Shown piece after piece: positions 8,057 through 16,556 of a DNA stretch of 64,000 nt (position 1 is the first letter of the stretch; every line of letters begins with the position of its first letter). The position numbers and the translations under genes are program-made. Origin of the DNA: Microtetraspora sp. NBRC 13810 (GTDB lineage Bacteria > Actinomycetota > Actinomycetes > Streptosporangiales > Streptosporangiaceae); assembly GCF_030268685.1 (NCBI RefSeq), contig NZ_BSRQ01000006.1:124001-188000 (forward strand). Direction: 5' to 3'. The notes under the pieces are model-generated. The model did not search any database. It had not been told where the DNA came from and was given only the letters and a program-made list of their open reading frames with translations.

Positions 8057-10402
8057 ATGACGAACACTCTGAGTGAGGGGACGACTGCGAAGCGTCGCCT
8101 CACCTCCGTGCTCAAACATGACCTGCCGGCCTCTCTGGTCGTTTTCCTTGTGGCCATGCCGCTGGCGCTCGGCATCGCCGTCGCCGCCGGAGCGCCCCTC
8201 GCGGCCGGGGTGGTCGCCGCCTGTGCCGGCGGCATCCTGGCCAGCGCGCTCGGCGGCTCCGCCGTCCAGGTGAGCGGCCCCGCCGCCGGCATGGCCGTGG
8301 TCGTCGCCGACCTGATCCAGACGTACGGCTGGCGCGCCACCTGCATGATCACGCTGCTGGCCGGCGTCGTGCAGTTCCTCCTCGGCGTCTGCCGGGTGGC
8401 CAGGGCCGCACTGGCCGTCTCCCCCGCCGTCCTGCACGGCATGCTCGCCGGCGTGGGCGTGGTGATCGCCCTGTCCCAGCTGCACATGCTGCTCGGCGGC
8501 GCGGGCCACGGCTCGCCCCTGGACAACCTGGCCGCGCTCCCCGCCCTGGTCATCGGCGGGCATCCGCACGCCGTCGCCGTCGGCCTGCTCACCATCGGGG
8601 TCCTGCTCGGCTGGAACCGGCTTCCGCGCCGCGTGCGGGCGCTGCCCGCGCCGCTGGCCGCGCTGCTGGTCGCCGCCTCCGTCGCCGCCGTGCTCGACTG
8701 GGACGTGACCCATCTCGACCTGTCGCAGAATCTCGGCGAGTGGGCGCCGCCCGTCTGGCCCGCGGCCGAGTGGCCCGCCATCGCGGCGTCGGTGCTGCTG
8801 GTCGCGCTGCTCGCCGGGGTGGAGTCGCTGCTCAGCTCGGTCGGGATCGACAAGATTCACGACGGCCCGCGGGCCGACCTCGACCGGGAGCTCACCGGCC
8901 AGGGCGTCGCCAACATCGTGAGCGGTGCGCTGGGCGGGCTGCCGGTGGCGGGCGGCATCCTGCGCAGCACGGCCAACGTCCGCGCCGGCGGCCGGACCCG
9001 CTGGTCGGCGATCCTGAACGGCGTGTGGGTGCTGGTGTTCGCGTGCTGGCTCGGCTGGACGGTTCAGATGATCCCGATGGAGGCGCTGGCCGCGCTGCTG
9101 GTCTTCATCGGCGTGCGCATGGTGAAACCCGGGCACATCCCGCAGTTGCGCGGCCATGGCGAGGTGCCGGTCTACGTGGTGACGTTCCTGGGCGTCGTGC
9201 TGGTCGGGCTGGCGGAGGGGGTGCTGATGGGTCTCGGGCTGGCGGCGGTCCTCGCCCTGCACCGTCTCACCTGGGTCACCATCCGGCTGCGCCCGGAGCC
9301 GGGCGGGCGCTGGCACGTGCTGATCGCGGGGTCGCTGACCTTCCTGGGCGTGCCCAGGATCACCGCCGGGCTGCGCGAGATCCCGCCCGCCGCCACGGTG
9401 AACCTCGACCTCAACATCGACTTCATGGACAACGCCGCCTTCGAGGCGCTGCACGCCTGGCGGCTGGAGCACGAGCGCTCCGGCGGCACGGTGGACATCG
9501 ACGAGATCCACGACGAGTGGTATGCGATGGCAGCCAGCGGCGCGCGGATGTTCCCCGCCAAAACGCCGCTGCGCGGGCCGGACCACTGGTGGCTCCCGTG
9601 GGCCTACCGCCGTCCCCGGGCCGCCGGTTACACCAGGCCGCATCCGCACCGCCCGCCGGGGCTGGGCCACCGGCCCGGTTCCGGCCGGCCGGAGCCGGTG
9701 CGGGAGACACCGACAGCCCTGGACCAGCCGCCACCGGGGCCGCCGGGCGGCGGGCCGGTCGCGCCGGAGCTGCTCGCCGGGGCGCGCGAGTTCCATCGCC
9801 GTACGGCTCCGCTGATCCGGCCGATCCTCACCCGGATGGCCCGCAAGCAGGAGCCGTCCCACCTGTTCATCACCTGCGCGGACTCCCGCGTCGTGCCGAG
9901 CCTGATCACCGCGAGCGGCCCGGGAGACCTGTTCACGGTGCGCAACATCGGCAATCTGGTGCCGCGCAAGGGGGCGGCGCCGTCCGACGACTCGGTGGTG
10001 GCCGCGATCGAGTTCGCCACCCAGTACCTCAACGTCCGCACGATCACGGTGTGCGGCCATTCGGGGTGCGGGGCGATGGCGGTCCTGCTGAGCGGCGGCG
10101 TGACCGCGGGTGAGATGCCCGGTCTCCAGCGCTGGCTGCGGCACGGCGGGCACACCCTGTCCAGGTTCATCGAGGGTGAGCCGCGGCCGGATGACGGCCT
10201 GGAGCCGCTGGACCGGCTGTGCCGGGTCAACGTGATGCAGCAACTGGCCAACCTGCACACCTATCCCCAGGTGAACGAGCTGGTCGCGGCCGGGCGGATG
10301 GAGCTCGTCGGCCTCTACTTCGACATACCCTCGGCCCGGGTGCACGTCCTGGACCGCGAGCGCTTCTCCCCGGTGGGTGTCCCCGGGCAACGCATCGGCT
10401 GA
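8057..10402 (+). CDS. SulP-family anion transporter fused to a beta-carbonic anhydrase
   Basis: 781 residues from the ATG at 8057, which has TAGGG about 8 nt upstream; a TTG at 8027 is in frame but has no such site. Residues about 20-420 form the multi-helix SulP transporter, about 430-490 a short STAS-like segment (VNLDLNIDFMDNAAFEALHAW), about 500-560 a Pro/His-rich linker, and about 565-781 a beta-carbonic anhydrase. The zinc site is visible: Cys607 and Asp609-x-Arg611 in TCADSR, then His668 and Cys671 in CGHSGCG. The likely job is bicarbonate (or sulfate) uptake coupled to CO2/HCO3- interconversion at the membrane; the substrate is inferred from the fused enzyme. SulP-carbonic anhydrase fusions are known in bacteria. 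Confidence 0.92.
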   Translation: MTNTLSEGTTAKRRLTSVLKHDLPASLVVFLVAMPLALGIAVAAGAPLAAGVVAACAGGILASALGGSAVQVSGPAAGMAVVVADLIQTYGWRATCMITLLAGVVQFLLGVCRVARAALAVSPAVLHGMLAGVGVVIALSQLHMLLGGAGHGSPLDNLAALPALVIGGHPHAVAVGLLTIGVLLGWNRLPRRVRALPAPLAALLVAASVAAVLDWDVTHLDLSQNLGEWAPPVWPAAEWPAIAASVLLVALLAGVESLLSSVGIDKIHDGPRADLDRELTGQGVANIVSGALGGLPVAGGILRSTANVRAGGRTRWSAILNGVWVLVFACWLGWTVQMIPMEALAALLVFIGVRMVKPGHIPQLRGHGEVPVYVVTFLGVVLVGLAEGVLMGLGLAAVLALHRLTWVTIRLRPEPGGRWHVLIAGSLTFLGVPRITAGLREIPPAATVNLDLNIDFMDNAAFEALHAWRLEHERSGGTVDIDEIHDEWYAMAASGARMFPAKTPLRGPDHWWLPWAYRRPRAAGYTRPHPHRPPGLGHRPGSGRPEPVRETPTALDQPPPGPPGGGPVAPELLAGAREFHRRTAPLIRPILTRMARKQEPSHLFITCADSRVVPSLITASGPGDLFTVRNIGNLVPRKGAAPSDDSVVAAIEFATQYLNVRTITVCGHSGCGAMAVLLSGGVTAGEMPGLQRWLRHGGHTLSRFIEGEPRPDDGLEPLDRLCRVNVMQQLANLHTYPQVNELVAAGRMELVGLYFDIPSARVHVLDRERFSPVGVPGQRIG

Positions 10403-10490
10403 TCCCGGATTCCTCCGCTCCCGGCGCGTCGCTTGCGCTGGCAGTGAAAGGACGATGTCCGCGCCGGGAGTGATGCGAAGAATGACGGTC

Positions 10491-11501
10491 ATGCGAATAC
10501 TCATCTTCGGTGGTTCGGTCTTTCTGAGCCGCGCGATCACCCTGACGGCGTTGGACCGCGGCCATGAGGTGACCACGTTCAACCGGGGCCAGAGCGGTTC
10601 CGACCTGCCCGGCGCCGAGGTGGTGCGGGGTGACCGCGCGGTGTCCGACGATCTTGAGCGGCTCGTGGCGGGTCGCGAGTGGGACGCGGTGATCGACGTC
10701 AGCGGCCGGGTGCCGCGCGTGGTGGGAGAGTCGGTGCGGCTGCTCTCCGGCCGCGCCGGCACCTACGCGTTCATCTCCAGCATCTCGGCCATCGCCGAGT
10801 TCGGGGCCAAGCCGGTGGACGAGGGCTCGCCGCTGTTCGCGTGTCCCTCCGACGCCGCGGAGGGCGAGTACGGCGCGCTGAAGGCGGGGTGTGAGCGCGC
10901 GGTGGAGGAGGGTTTCCCGGGCAACAGGCTGATCGTCCAGCCGGGTCTCATCCTCGGCCCGGATGAGAACGTCGGGCGTCTCCCCTGGTGGCTGACCCGG
11001 ATCTCGCACGGCGGGCAGGTGCTCGCGCCGGGCGACCCGGCCAGGGCGATGCAGGTCATCGACGTCCGCGATCTCGCGGCGTTCGTGGTGGACCAGGTCG
11101 AGGCGGGCACCTCGGACCGGTTCCTGGCGAGCGGCGTGCCCGCCAACGTCACCTACGGGGAGTGGCTGGCCGCCTGCGCCGAGGTGACCGGCGCCGACGC
11201 CGAGTTCGTCTGGGCCTCCGACGAGTTCCTGCTCGGCAAGGACGTCCAGCCGTGGACCGAGTTGCCGCTGTGGGCGCCTCTCATGCCCGGCTTCGAGCAC
11301 GTGTGGGAGCCGTCGTCCGCCAAGGCGCTGGCCGCCGGGCTGCGCTGCCGTCCGGTGGCCGAGACGGTCCGCGACACCTGGGAGTGGCTGCGCGAGATCC
11401 CCGAGGCGGAGCGCAGTTTCGGCACCGCCATGCTGAACCACGGGATCGCCCCGGAGAAGGAGGCCGCCATCCTCGCGGAGTGGCTGGCCCGCCCTGCCTG
11501 A
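10491..11501 (+). CDS. NAD(P)-dependent epimerase/dehydratase-like (extended SDR) protein
   Basis: 336 residues from the ATG at 10491. In-frame ATGs at 10455, 10473 and 10482 are possible, but the Rossmann motif RILIFGGSVFLSR begins right at 10491. The GGSxFL variant of the nucleotide loop and the VVRGDRA strand are typical of isoflavone-reductase/epimerase-like actinobacterial SDRs. The usual YxxxK is replaced by EYGALKAGCE, where Tyr and Lys keep the spacing. The C-terminal half binds substrate and contains DVRDLAAFVVDQVE. It stands alone after the SulP fusion gene. The substrate is unknown. Confidence 0.82.
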   Translation: MRILIFGGSVFLSRAITLTALDRGHEVTTFNRGQSGSDLPGAEVVRGDRAVSDDLERLVAGREWDAVIDVSGRVPRVVGESVRLLSGRAGTYAFISSISAIAEFGAKPVDEGSPLFACPSDAAEGEYGALKAGCERAVEEGFPGNRLIVQPGLILGPDENVGRLPWWLTRISHGGQVLAPGDPARAMQVIDVRDLAAFVVDQVEAGTSDRFLASGVPANVTYGEWLAACAEVTGADAEFVWASDEFLLGKDVQPWTELPLWAPLMPGFEHVWEPSSAKALAAGLRCRPVAETVRDTWEWLREIPEAERSFGTAMLNHGIAPEKEAAILAEWLARPA

Positions 11502-11918
11502 TCGGTCTTGTGGGTAGTTTTCCGCAGAACCGGTGGCCCCGGACTGCTTAGTGTCGGCATGCCCGCCCGGGCCATTCCCCCGGACACCGCGGCGGGCCGG
11601 TCCATTCACTCGGACCCCGGGGCGAGGCCGCCCTACCCGGCGCCTCGCCCCGGTCGCGGTCCCGACCCCGGACACGCCCCCCCGGTCTCGGCCCGCAAAC
11701 CCCGCCCCGCCCCTCGGACCCGGCCCTCAGACCCGGTCGCGGTCCGCGATGCCGGGCGCGGTCCGCGGTCCGCGGTTCAGTCGCAGTACACGGTCCGCGG
11801 TGCGCGGAGCTGGGCGTGGCTTCCGTCTTTCGGGGGTGGGCGCGTGCTGACGGGATCGGGGGTGTGGCCGTCAGCGGGCTGTGCGCGCGCCGTCAGCGGG
11901 GGCGGCGATTCTCCTGGC
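11502..11918. other. Intergenic spacer with repeated CGCGGTCCGCG motifs
   Basis: About 417 bp of very GC-rich sequence between the SDR and exporter genes. The open frame that reaches the exporter's start lacks recognisable protein sequence (runs of Pro/Arg), so I treat it as non-coding. The motif CGCGGTCCGCG occurs at 11738-11748, 11757-11767 and 11764-11774, with a related CGGTCCGCGG at 11791-11800. They may be repeat noise or binding sites; no convincing -35/-10 pair was seen. Confidence 0.45.
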
Positions 11919-13460
11919 ATGGAACACACCGCCGTCGGCGACCGCCGCAAGTGGGCGACCCTCGCCATCTCCTGCCTGGCCGTACTCCTGCTGGCCATCG
12001 ACCTCACCGTGCTGCACCTGGCGCTGCCCCAGCTCGCCGCCGACCTGTCTCCCTCCGCCACGCAGATCCTGTGGATCGGCGACGTGTACGGCTTCGCGCT
12101 GGCCGGACTGCTGATCACGATGGGCAACGTGGGAGACCGGATCGGGCGCAAAAGGCTGCTGCTCATCGGCGCGGCGGCCTTCGGGGCGGCGTCGGCGCTG
12201 ACCGCCTACGCCACCACCCCCGAACTGCTCATCGCCGCGCGCGCCCTGCTCGGCGTAGCGGGCGCCACCATCATGCCGTCCACGTTGTCCATCATCCGCA
12301 ACGCGTTCACCGAACCGGCCGAGCGCACCACGGCGATCGGCATCTGGAGCGGGATGAGCGCCTCGGGGTTCGCGCTGGGGCCGGTGGTCGGCGGCCTGCT
12401 GCTGGACCACTTCTGGTGGGGTTCGGTGTTCCTGATCAACCTGCCGGTCATGGCACTGATCCTGGTCGCCGGCGCGGTCGTGCTGCCCGAGTCGCGCAAT
12501 CCGCGGCCGGGGCGGCTCGACGCGGTGAGCGTGGTGCTGTCGGTGATCGGGGTGATCGGCGTCATCTACGCGATCAAGGAGGCGGCGGCCGGCGGCCCGG
12601 GGCAGGCGGCGGTGTGGATCGCCGGGGGCGCCGGCCTGGCCGCGCTGGCCTGGTTCGCACTGCGGCAGACCCGGCTGGCCGAGCCGCTGATCGACGTCCG
12701 GCTGTTCGGCCGCAGGGCCTTCTCCGCCGCGGTGACCGCCAACCTCGTCGCGATCTTCGGAATGTCCGCGCTGTCGCTGGTCTTCGCCTGGTACTTCCAG
12801 CTCGTGATCGGCTGGTCGCCGCTGGTGGCCGGGCTCGCCGGGCTGCCGGGCGGACTGGCCGGGGCCGTCGGGGGCGTCCTGGCGGTCAAGCTGATCACGG
12901 TGATGGGGCGGGCCCGGGTGGTTGCGCTGGGACTGGCGATGAGCGCCACGTCCTTCGCCCTGTACAGCCAGATGGACGCGGGCACCTCCTACCTGTACCT
13001 GCTCGCCGGGATGGTCGTCGGCGGCGTGGGGATCGGCCTGACCTTCGCCGTCACCAACGACACCGTGCTCGCCTCGGTGCCCAAGGAGCGCGCGGGCGCC
13101 GCCTCGGCGATCTCGGAGACCGCGTTCGAGCTGGGCGGCGCGCTCGGCATCGCCGTACTCGGCAGCCTGCTCACCGGGGTCTACCGGAGTGGCCTGCAGT
13201 TACCCGCCGGGGTGCCCGCCGAGGCCGCCGCCCCGATCAGGGACTCGCTGCCGACCGCGCTGGATGCGGCGGCGGCGCTGCCCGCCGAGCTGGGGGCCGC
13301 CGTGGCGGACACGGCTAGGCAGGCGTTCGTCGAGGCCATCGGCACGACGAGCCTGGCCGCGGCCGTTCTCATCGCCGTCCTCGCGGTGGCGTCGCTGGCC
13401 GGGCTGCGCGGCGTGCCGGACGTGATCCCCGAGGAGGTCCTCACCGATGCGGGCTCCTGA
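11919..13460 (+). CDS. MFS drug exporter, DHA2 family (14 TM)
   Basis: 513 residues from the ATG at 11919. The open frame continues upstream but lacks protein-like content, and the membrane region begins shortly after this ATG (KWATLAISCLAVLLLAIDLTVLHLALP). Family marks are GDRIGRKRLLLIG between helices 2 and 3, the LGxxxGPxxGG-like motif C segment (SGFALGPVVGGLLLD), and 14 hydrophobic segments. This is the QacA/EmrB-type proton-coupled multidrug efflux architecture. No TetR-type repressor is adjacent, which is common for this family but absent here. A palindromic terminator follows at 13478-13505. Confidence 0.9.
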   Translation: MEHTAVGDRRKWATLAISCLAVLLLAIDLTVLHLALPQLAADLSPSATQILWIGDVYGFALAGLLITMGNVGDRIGRKRLLLIGAAAFGAASALTAYATTPELLIAARALLGVAGATIMPSTLSIIRNAFTEPAERTTAIGIWSGMSASGFALGPVVGGLLLDHFWWGSVFLINLPVMALILVAGAVVLPESRNPRPGRLDAVSVVLSVIGVIGVIYAIKEAAAGGPGQAAVWIAGGAGLAALAWFALRQTRLAEPLIDVRLFGRRAFSAAVTANLVAIFGMSALSLVFAWYFQLVIGWSPLVAGLAGLPGGLAGAVGGVLAVKLITVMGRARVVALGLAMSATSFALYSQMDAGTSYLYLLAGMVVGGVGIGLTFAVTNDTVLASVPKERAGAASAISETAFELGGALGIAVLGSLLTGVYRSGLQLPAGVPAEAAAPIRDSLPTALDAAAALPAELGAAVADTARQAFVEAIGTTSLAAAVLIAVLAVASLAGLRGVPDVIPEEVLTDAGS

Positions 13461-13477
13461 GCGCGGGCGGGGCCGCA

Positions 13478-13505
13478 GGGCCGGAGCACGGCCGTGCTCC
13501 GGCCC
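13478..13505. terminator. Perfect 14-bp inverted repeat between convergent genes
   Basis: GGGCCGGAGCACGG is followed directly by its exact reverse complement, 18 bp after the exporter stop and 20 bp before the phosphotriesterase-like stop. No T-tract is present. It probably serves both genes. Further hairpins with the arm GCGTCCCGG lie at 13515-13538 and 13530-13553 and overlap the end of the minus-strand gene. Confidence 0.75.
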
Positions 13506-13524
13506 CGCGGGAGCGCGTCCCGGG

Positions 13525-14487
13525 CTAGGCCGGGACGCGGCTTCGCGTCCCGGGCCGGTCCGGCCGCCAGTCGGCGGCGAACGCCCTGGCCGGGTTGCCG
13601 GCGAGGAGCTTACCGACCACCGTCTCGCCCAGCTCCCGCTCCAGCCGTGTCCGCAGCCCGCCCAGCAGGTACGGCATGCCGGGACCGCAGCCGCCGGCGG
13701 CCCTGGCCGAGGCGCTGGTGGTGTCGGCGCCGAGCAGCAGCCGGTCCTCGTGCCCCTGGGCGACGAGCCCGGCGAGGAGGTCGAAGAGCCGCCAGTCCGT
13801 GGCGTGCCCGGCCGGGGTGGGGCCGTCGAAGGCCAGGTAGGCGCCGCGCTCGGCGATCTCCTGGTGGGTGCGCGGGTCGGGCGAGCGGTTCACGTGCCCG
13901 AGGACGACGCTCGGCGCGGGCACCTTGAGCCGGTCGCAGAGCAGGTCGAGCACGGCCGGCCCGGCGGTGCCGAGCTCCAGGTGCACGCCGATGGGGGCGC
14001 CGGTGGCGTGGTGGGCCTCGGCGGCGGCGGTCATGACCCGGCGGGCGTGCTCGTCGAGGACGTGGAACCGCCCGGCGACCTTGATCATCCCGGCCCGGGG
14101 TTCCTCGCCCTCGCCGTGCAGCGACAGGCCGAGGGTCAGCTCCTCGACGAAGATCTCGGTGAGCCGTCCCATCACGTCGTCCAGCAGCGCGGGCGGATAG
14201 TGGGCGGCCTGGTGCAGTCCGGTGGCGGCGACCACGTGCACGCCGCACCGCCGGGAGAGCCGCACGAGGTCGCCCGCCCGCCGGCCGAGCCCGAACGGCG
14301 TCCACTGCACGACGGCCCGGCCGCCGAGCGCGCGGAACGCGATGAGCTCCGCCTCGGCGGCCCGGGGATCGTCGAGCTCCTCGCCGGGCAGCAGCGGCGA
14401 GCGCAGGAAGAGATGGTCGTGGGAGTCGCAGACCCCGAGCTCCCCGGCCGGGATGTCGCCGAGGACGGTGCGGACCGCTGCGGCCAT
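13525..14487 (-). CDS. Phosphotriesterase-family amidohydrolase
   Basis: 320 residues from an ATG with GGAAG upstream. The TIM-barrel metal residues of the PTE family can be followed: His23 and His25 in DSHDHLF, the bridging Lys in GMIKVAGRF, His in GVHLELG, His in LGHVNRSPD and the final Asp in LLLGADTTS. This family includes lactonases, phosphotriesterases and aryldialkylphosphatases; most members are lactonases or carboxylesterases in vivo. The substrate cannot be told from sequence. It is convergent with the DHA2 exporter and is followed on the same strand by no obvious partner. Confidence 0.88.
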   Translation of the reverse strand: MAAAVRTVLGDIPAGELGVCDSHDHLFLRSPLLPGEELDDPRAAEAELIAFRALGGRAVVQWTPFGLGRRAGDLVRLSRRCGVHVVAATGLHQAAHYPPALLDDVMGRLTEIFVEELTLGLSLHGEGEEPRAGMIKVAGRFHVLDEHARRVMTAAAEAHHATGAPIGVHLELGTAGPAVLDLLCDRLKVPAPSVVLGHVNRSPDPRTHQEIAERGAYLAFDGPTPAGHATDWRLFDLLAGLVAQGHEDRLLLGADTTSASARAAGGCGPGMPYLLGGLRTRLERELGETVVGKLLAGNPARAFAADWRPDRPGTRSRVPA

Positions 14488-14591
14488 GGGGCTTCCTGCC
14501 GTGTAGAGCGCGACGTCACCGGCCGTGACGTGCTGTTTCGCTCAGCTTAACGCCGGAGGCCCGGGCCCACCCGGCGACGCACCGGGGGCCG

Positions 14592-15050
14592 TCACAGCGC
14601 CAGGCCCCCTTCCAGGTAGGCGGTCGCGCCGCCGTCGCGGGCGGCCACGGCGGCCCTGAGCCGGCGGGCCAGCCGGTCGATCACCAGCCCGTCCACCTCG
14701 TGCACCGGGTGGAAGGCGTAGCCGGTCAGCTCGTCGTCGGCGAAGACGATGGCCGCCCGGGTCTCGTCGTCGAGGACGCCGCCGTCGAAGACGAAGAGGA
14801 TCTTGTCGCCGTCCCCGTCCGGCGCCCAGTCGGCGACGAGCAGCCGCCCGATCGGCGGCCGGATCCCCAGCTCCTCCGCCACCTCCCGCACGCACGCCGC
14901 GTACGGGGTCTCGCCCGGCTCGACGAATCCGCCGGGGATGTCGCGCTCCTCCTTGTAGGACGGCTGGACCAGCATGATCCGGCCGTCCCCGTCGGAGAAG
15001 AGCGCGCCCGAGGCGGCGTGGGCCCGGGTGGCGGGCGGCATCTCGTACAT
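14592..15050 (-). CDS. Nudix hydrolase
   Basis: 152 residues with a complete Nudix box: Gly41, Glu47, Arg55-Glu56, Glu59-Glu60 and Gly62 (GFVEPGETPYAACVREVAEE then LGI). These residues hold the metal and cleave nucleoside diphosphate-X substrates. The PGGFVEPGE loop and the overall length fit the small NUDIX proteins of actinobacteria, often annotated MutT/ADP-ribose pyrophosphatase-like; the substrate is not predictable. It lies 18 bp after the remains of the alpha-galactosidase gene on the same strand. Confidence 0.88.
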   Translation of the reverse strand: MYEMPPATRAHAASGALFSDGDGRIMLVQPSYKEERDIPGGFVEPGETPYAACVREVAEELGIRPPIGRLLVADWAPDGDGDKILFVFDGGVLDDETRAAIVFADDELTGYAFHPVHEVDGLVIDRLARRLRAAVAARDGGATAYLEGGLAL

Positions 15051-15068
15051 GATCCCGAGCCTACGCGG

Positions 15069-15900
15069 TCAGCTACAGGTGATCTTGGCGTCGGCGAAGT
15101 CCGCGTGGTCCCAGTAGGCGTTGTCGACGCCGTTGGTGGCGACCAGGCGGACGAACGTGGCGCCCCGCACCGAGGCGGTGACCTTCTTCGCCGGCTGGTC
15201 GCCGGTGACCACGCCGGAGCGGGCGGCCAGTTCGCCGTCCGCCCAGACCTGGAACTCCACCGAGCCGTGCTTGACGGCCGGCTCGTCGACCTCGTCGTCC
15301 ACGCCCAGCGGGTCCTGGTCGACGGCGATCACCTCGGGGTCGCCCGCGACGGCGGCGTACACCTTGCCCGGGTCGGCCCGCAGGATCAGCGGGGCCGCCA
15401 TCACGGCCCAGAGGCTGAGCTGCGTCCGGTACTGTCCGTCATGCCGCCCTGGCCGATCTGCAGCAGGTCCGGGTCGTTCCAGCTACCCGGCCCGGCGTAC
15501 TCCTGGCGCAGCATGTTGTTCTCCCAGGCGGTCACCATGCCGGGATAGGAGTCGGCCAGCGGGCTGGTCACCAGGTTGGTGCGCCATGTGGTGGCCAGTT
15601 CCCTGCCCCACAGCCACGGGACGGTGCTGCCGTCCTCGTTGTTCATCGCGAACGCGACCGAGTCGCCGAGCGCCGCCCGCATCGGCGGGTAGAGCGTCTG
15701 GGCGATCTGCTGCACGTTCTGGCCGGGGACGTCCGCGGTGGGGATCGAGCACCAGTCGTACTTGAGGTAGTCGACGCCCAGCCCGCGATCTGCGCGCCGT
15801 CGGCCGCCTCGTGCCGGTAGCCGCCCGGCCCGCCTCCCGCGCAGGCGGCGGTCCCGGCCGAGTGGCTGAGGCCGAGCTTGAGCCCCGCGCACGCCCTCCC
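15069..15900 (-). pseudogene. Decayed GH27 alpha-galactosidase with NPCBM-type C-terminus
   Basis: Fragments of one glycoside hydrolase lie in three frames. The 5'-most piece reads GLKLGLSHSAGTAAC. A frameshift near 15785 leads to the frame with GVDYLKYDWC, which holds the nucleophile Asp, and GSWNDPDLLQIG, which holds the acid/base Asp. A second shift near 15436 (GMTDS, where relatives read GMTDTEYRTQL; compatible with a 4-bp loss) leads to YRTQLSLWAVMAAPL. The beta-sandwich after AVDQDPLGV is deleted and joins an NPCBM module (FQVWADGELAARSGVV). The N-terminal third is gone. Signal peptide and start are absent, so no active enzyme is expected. Sequencing error could explain one shift but not the truncation. 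Confidence 0.85.
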
Positions 15901-16018
15901 GGGCCGTGGAACCCGGCCGTAGACGATTTCAGAAACGCCCCTTGTCTACCGGCGCCCCCGAACGCCCGGTGATCACCTCGATAACCGCACCCAACCCGAA
16001 GACCTACATTCGGACATC

Positions 16019-16046
16019 GTGACAGTACTTATATAAGCGCTGTTAC
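16019..16046. promoter_or_regulatory. 28-bp imperfect palindrome over a probable promoter (MarR operator candidate)
   Basis: A perfect core CTTATATAAG (16028-16037) is flanked symmetrically by GTGACAG (16019-16025) and CTGTTAC (16040-16046); 11 of 14 base pairs match. It is strikingly AT-rich for this genome, includes a plausible -10 (TATATA, 16030-16035), and ends 9 bp before the MarR gene start, where a repressor would block transcription. Confidence 0.7.
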
Positions 16047-16055
16047 ATTAGCCCG

Positions 16056-16556
16056 GTGACGAGTGAACACCTTCCCGACCCCACGGAGCAGAGTGCGTGG
16101 CGGCCGTTGCGGCTGCTCCAGTCGGCCATGGACGACGACATCGCGCGGATCTACCGCGAGGCGCGGATCGAGGGGCTCAAGCCGAGTTACGTGATGGAGT
16201 TGATCCGGCTGCACGTGCGCGGGCCGATGACGATCACCGAGCTGGCCGAGTCGGTGGAGCGGACCCACTCGGCGATGAGTCAGAAGGTGGCCGCCATGCG
16301 TGCCGCCGGTCTGGTCGTCACCGCCGCCGGGGACGACGCGCGCAGCAAGAAGGTGCTGCTCACGGACAGGGCGGTCGCGGTCATGGACCGGCTGATGGCC
16401 GAGTGGCGGGCCACCGAGGCGGCCGTCGCGGAGATCGAGGCGGAGATCCCCTACCCGCTCGGCCAGGTGGTCTCCGACATCGAGGCGGCGCTGCGGCGCA
16501 AGAGCTTCCACGACCGGATCGCGGAGAAGCTGGCCGAGGATCCCGCATGGTCGTGA
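16056..16556 (+). CDS. MarR-family transcriptional regulator
   Basis: 166 residues from a GTG with no clear Shine-Dalgarno; with a -10 at 16030 the leader would be only about a dozen bases. The winged-helix region is at about 55-110: ITELAESVERTHSAMSQKVAAMRAAGLV (helix-turn-helix) then the wing with DDARSKKVLLT. Such regulators usually repress an adjacent exporter and release DNA on binding a phenolic or drug-like ligand. The MFS gene overlaps its 3' end by 10 bp, so the two are translationally coupled. The palindrome at 16019-16046 is the likely autoregulatory site. Confidence 0.86.
   Translation: MTSEHLPDPTEQSAWRPLRLLQSAMDDDIARIYREARIEGLKPSYVMELIRLHVRGPMTITELAESVERTHSAMSQKVAAMRAAGLVVTAAGDDARSKKVLLTDRAVAVMDRLMAEWRATEAAVAEIEAEIPYPLGQVVSDIEAALRRKSFHDRIAEKLAEDPAWS

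Noticed and set aside
8030-10762. 910-codon open frame on the minus strand
   Set aside because: It is antisense to the SulP-carbonic anhydrase gene, is His/Arg/Gln-rich and has no family motifs; such frames arise from high GC content.
11508-11918. N-terminal extension of the DHA2 exporter
   Set aside because: The frame is open but consists of Pro/Arg/Gly low-complexity sequence; the membrane protein begins naturally at the ATG at 11919.
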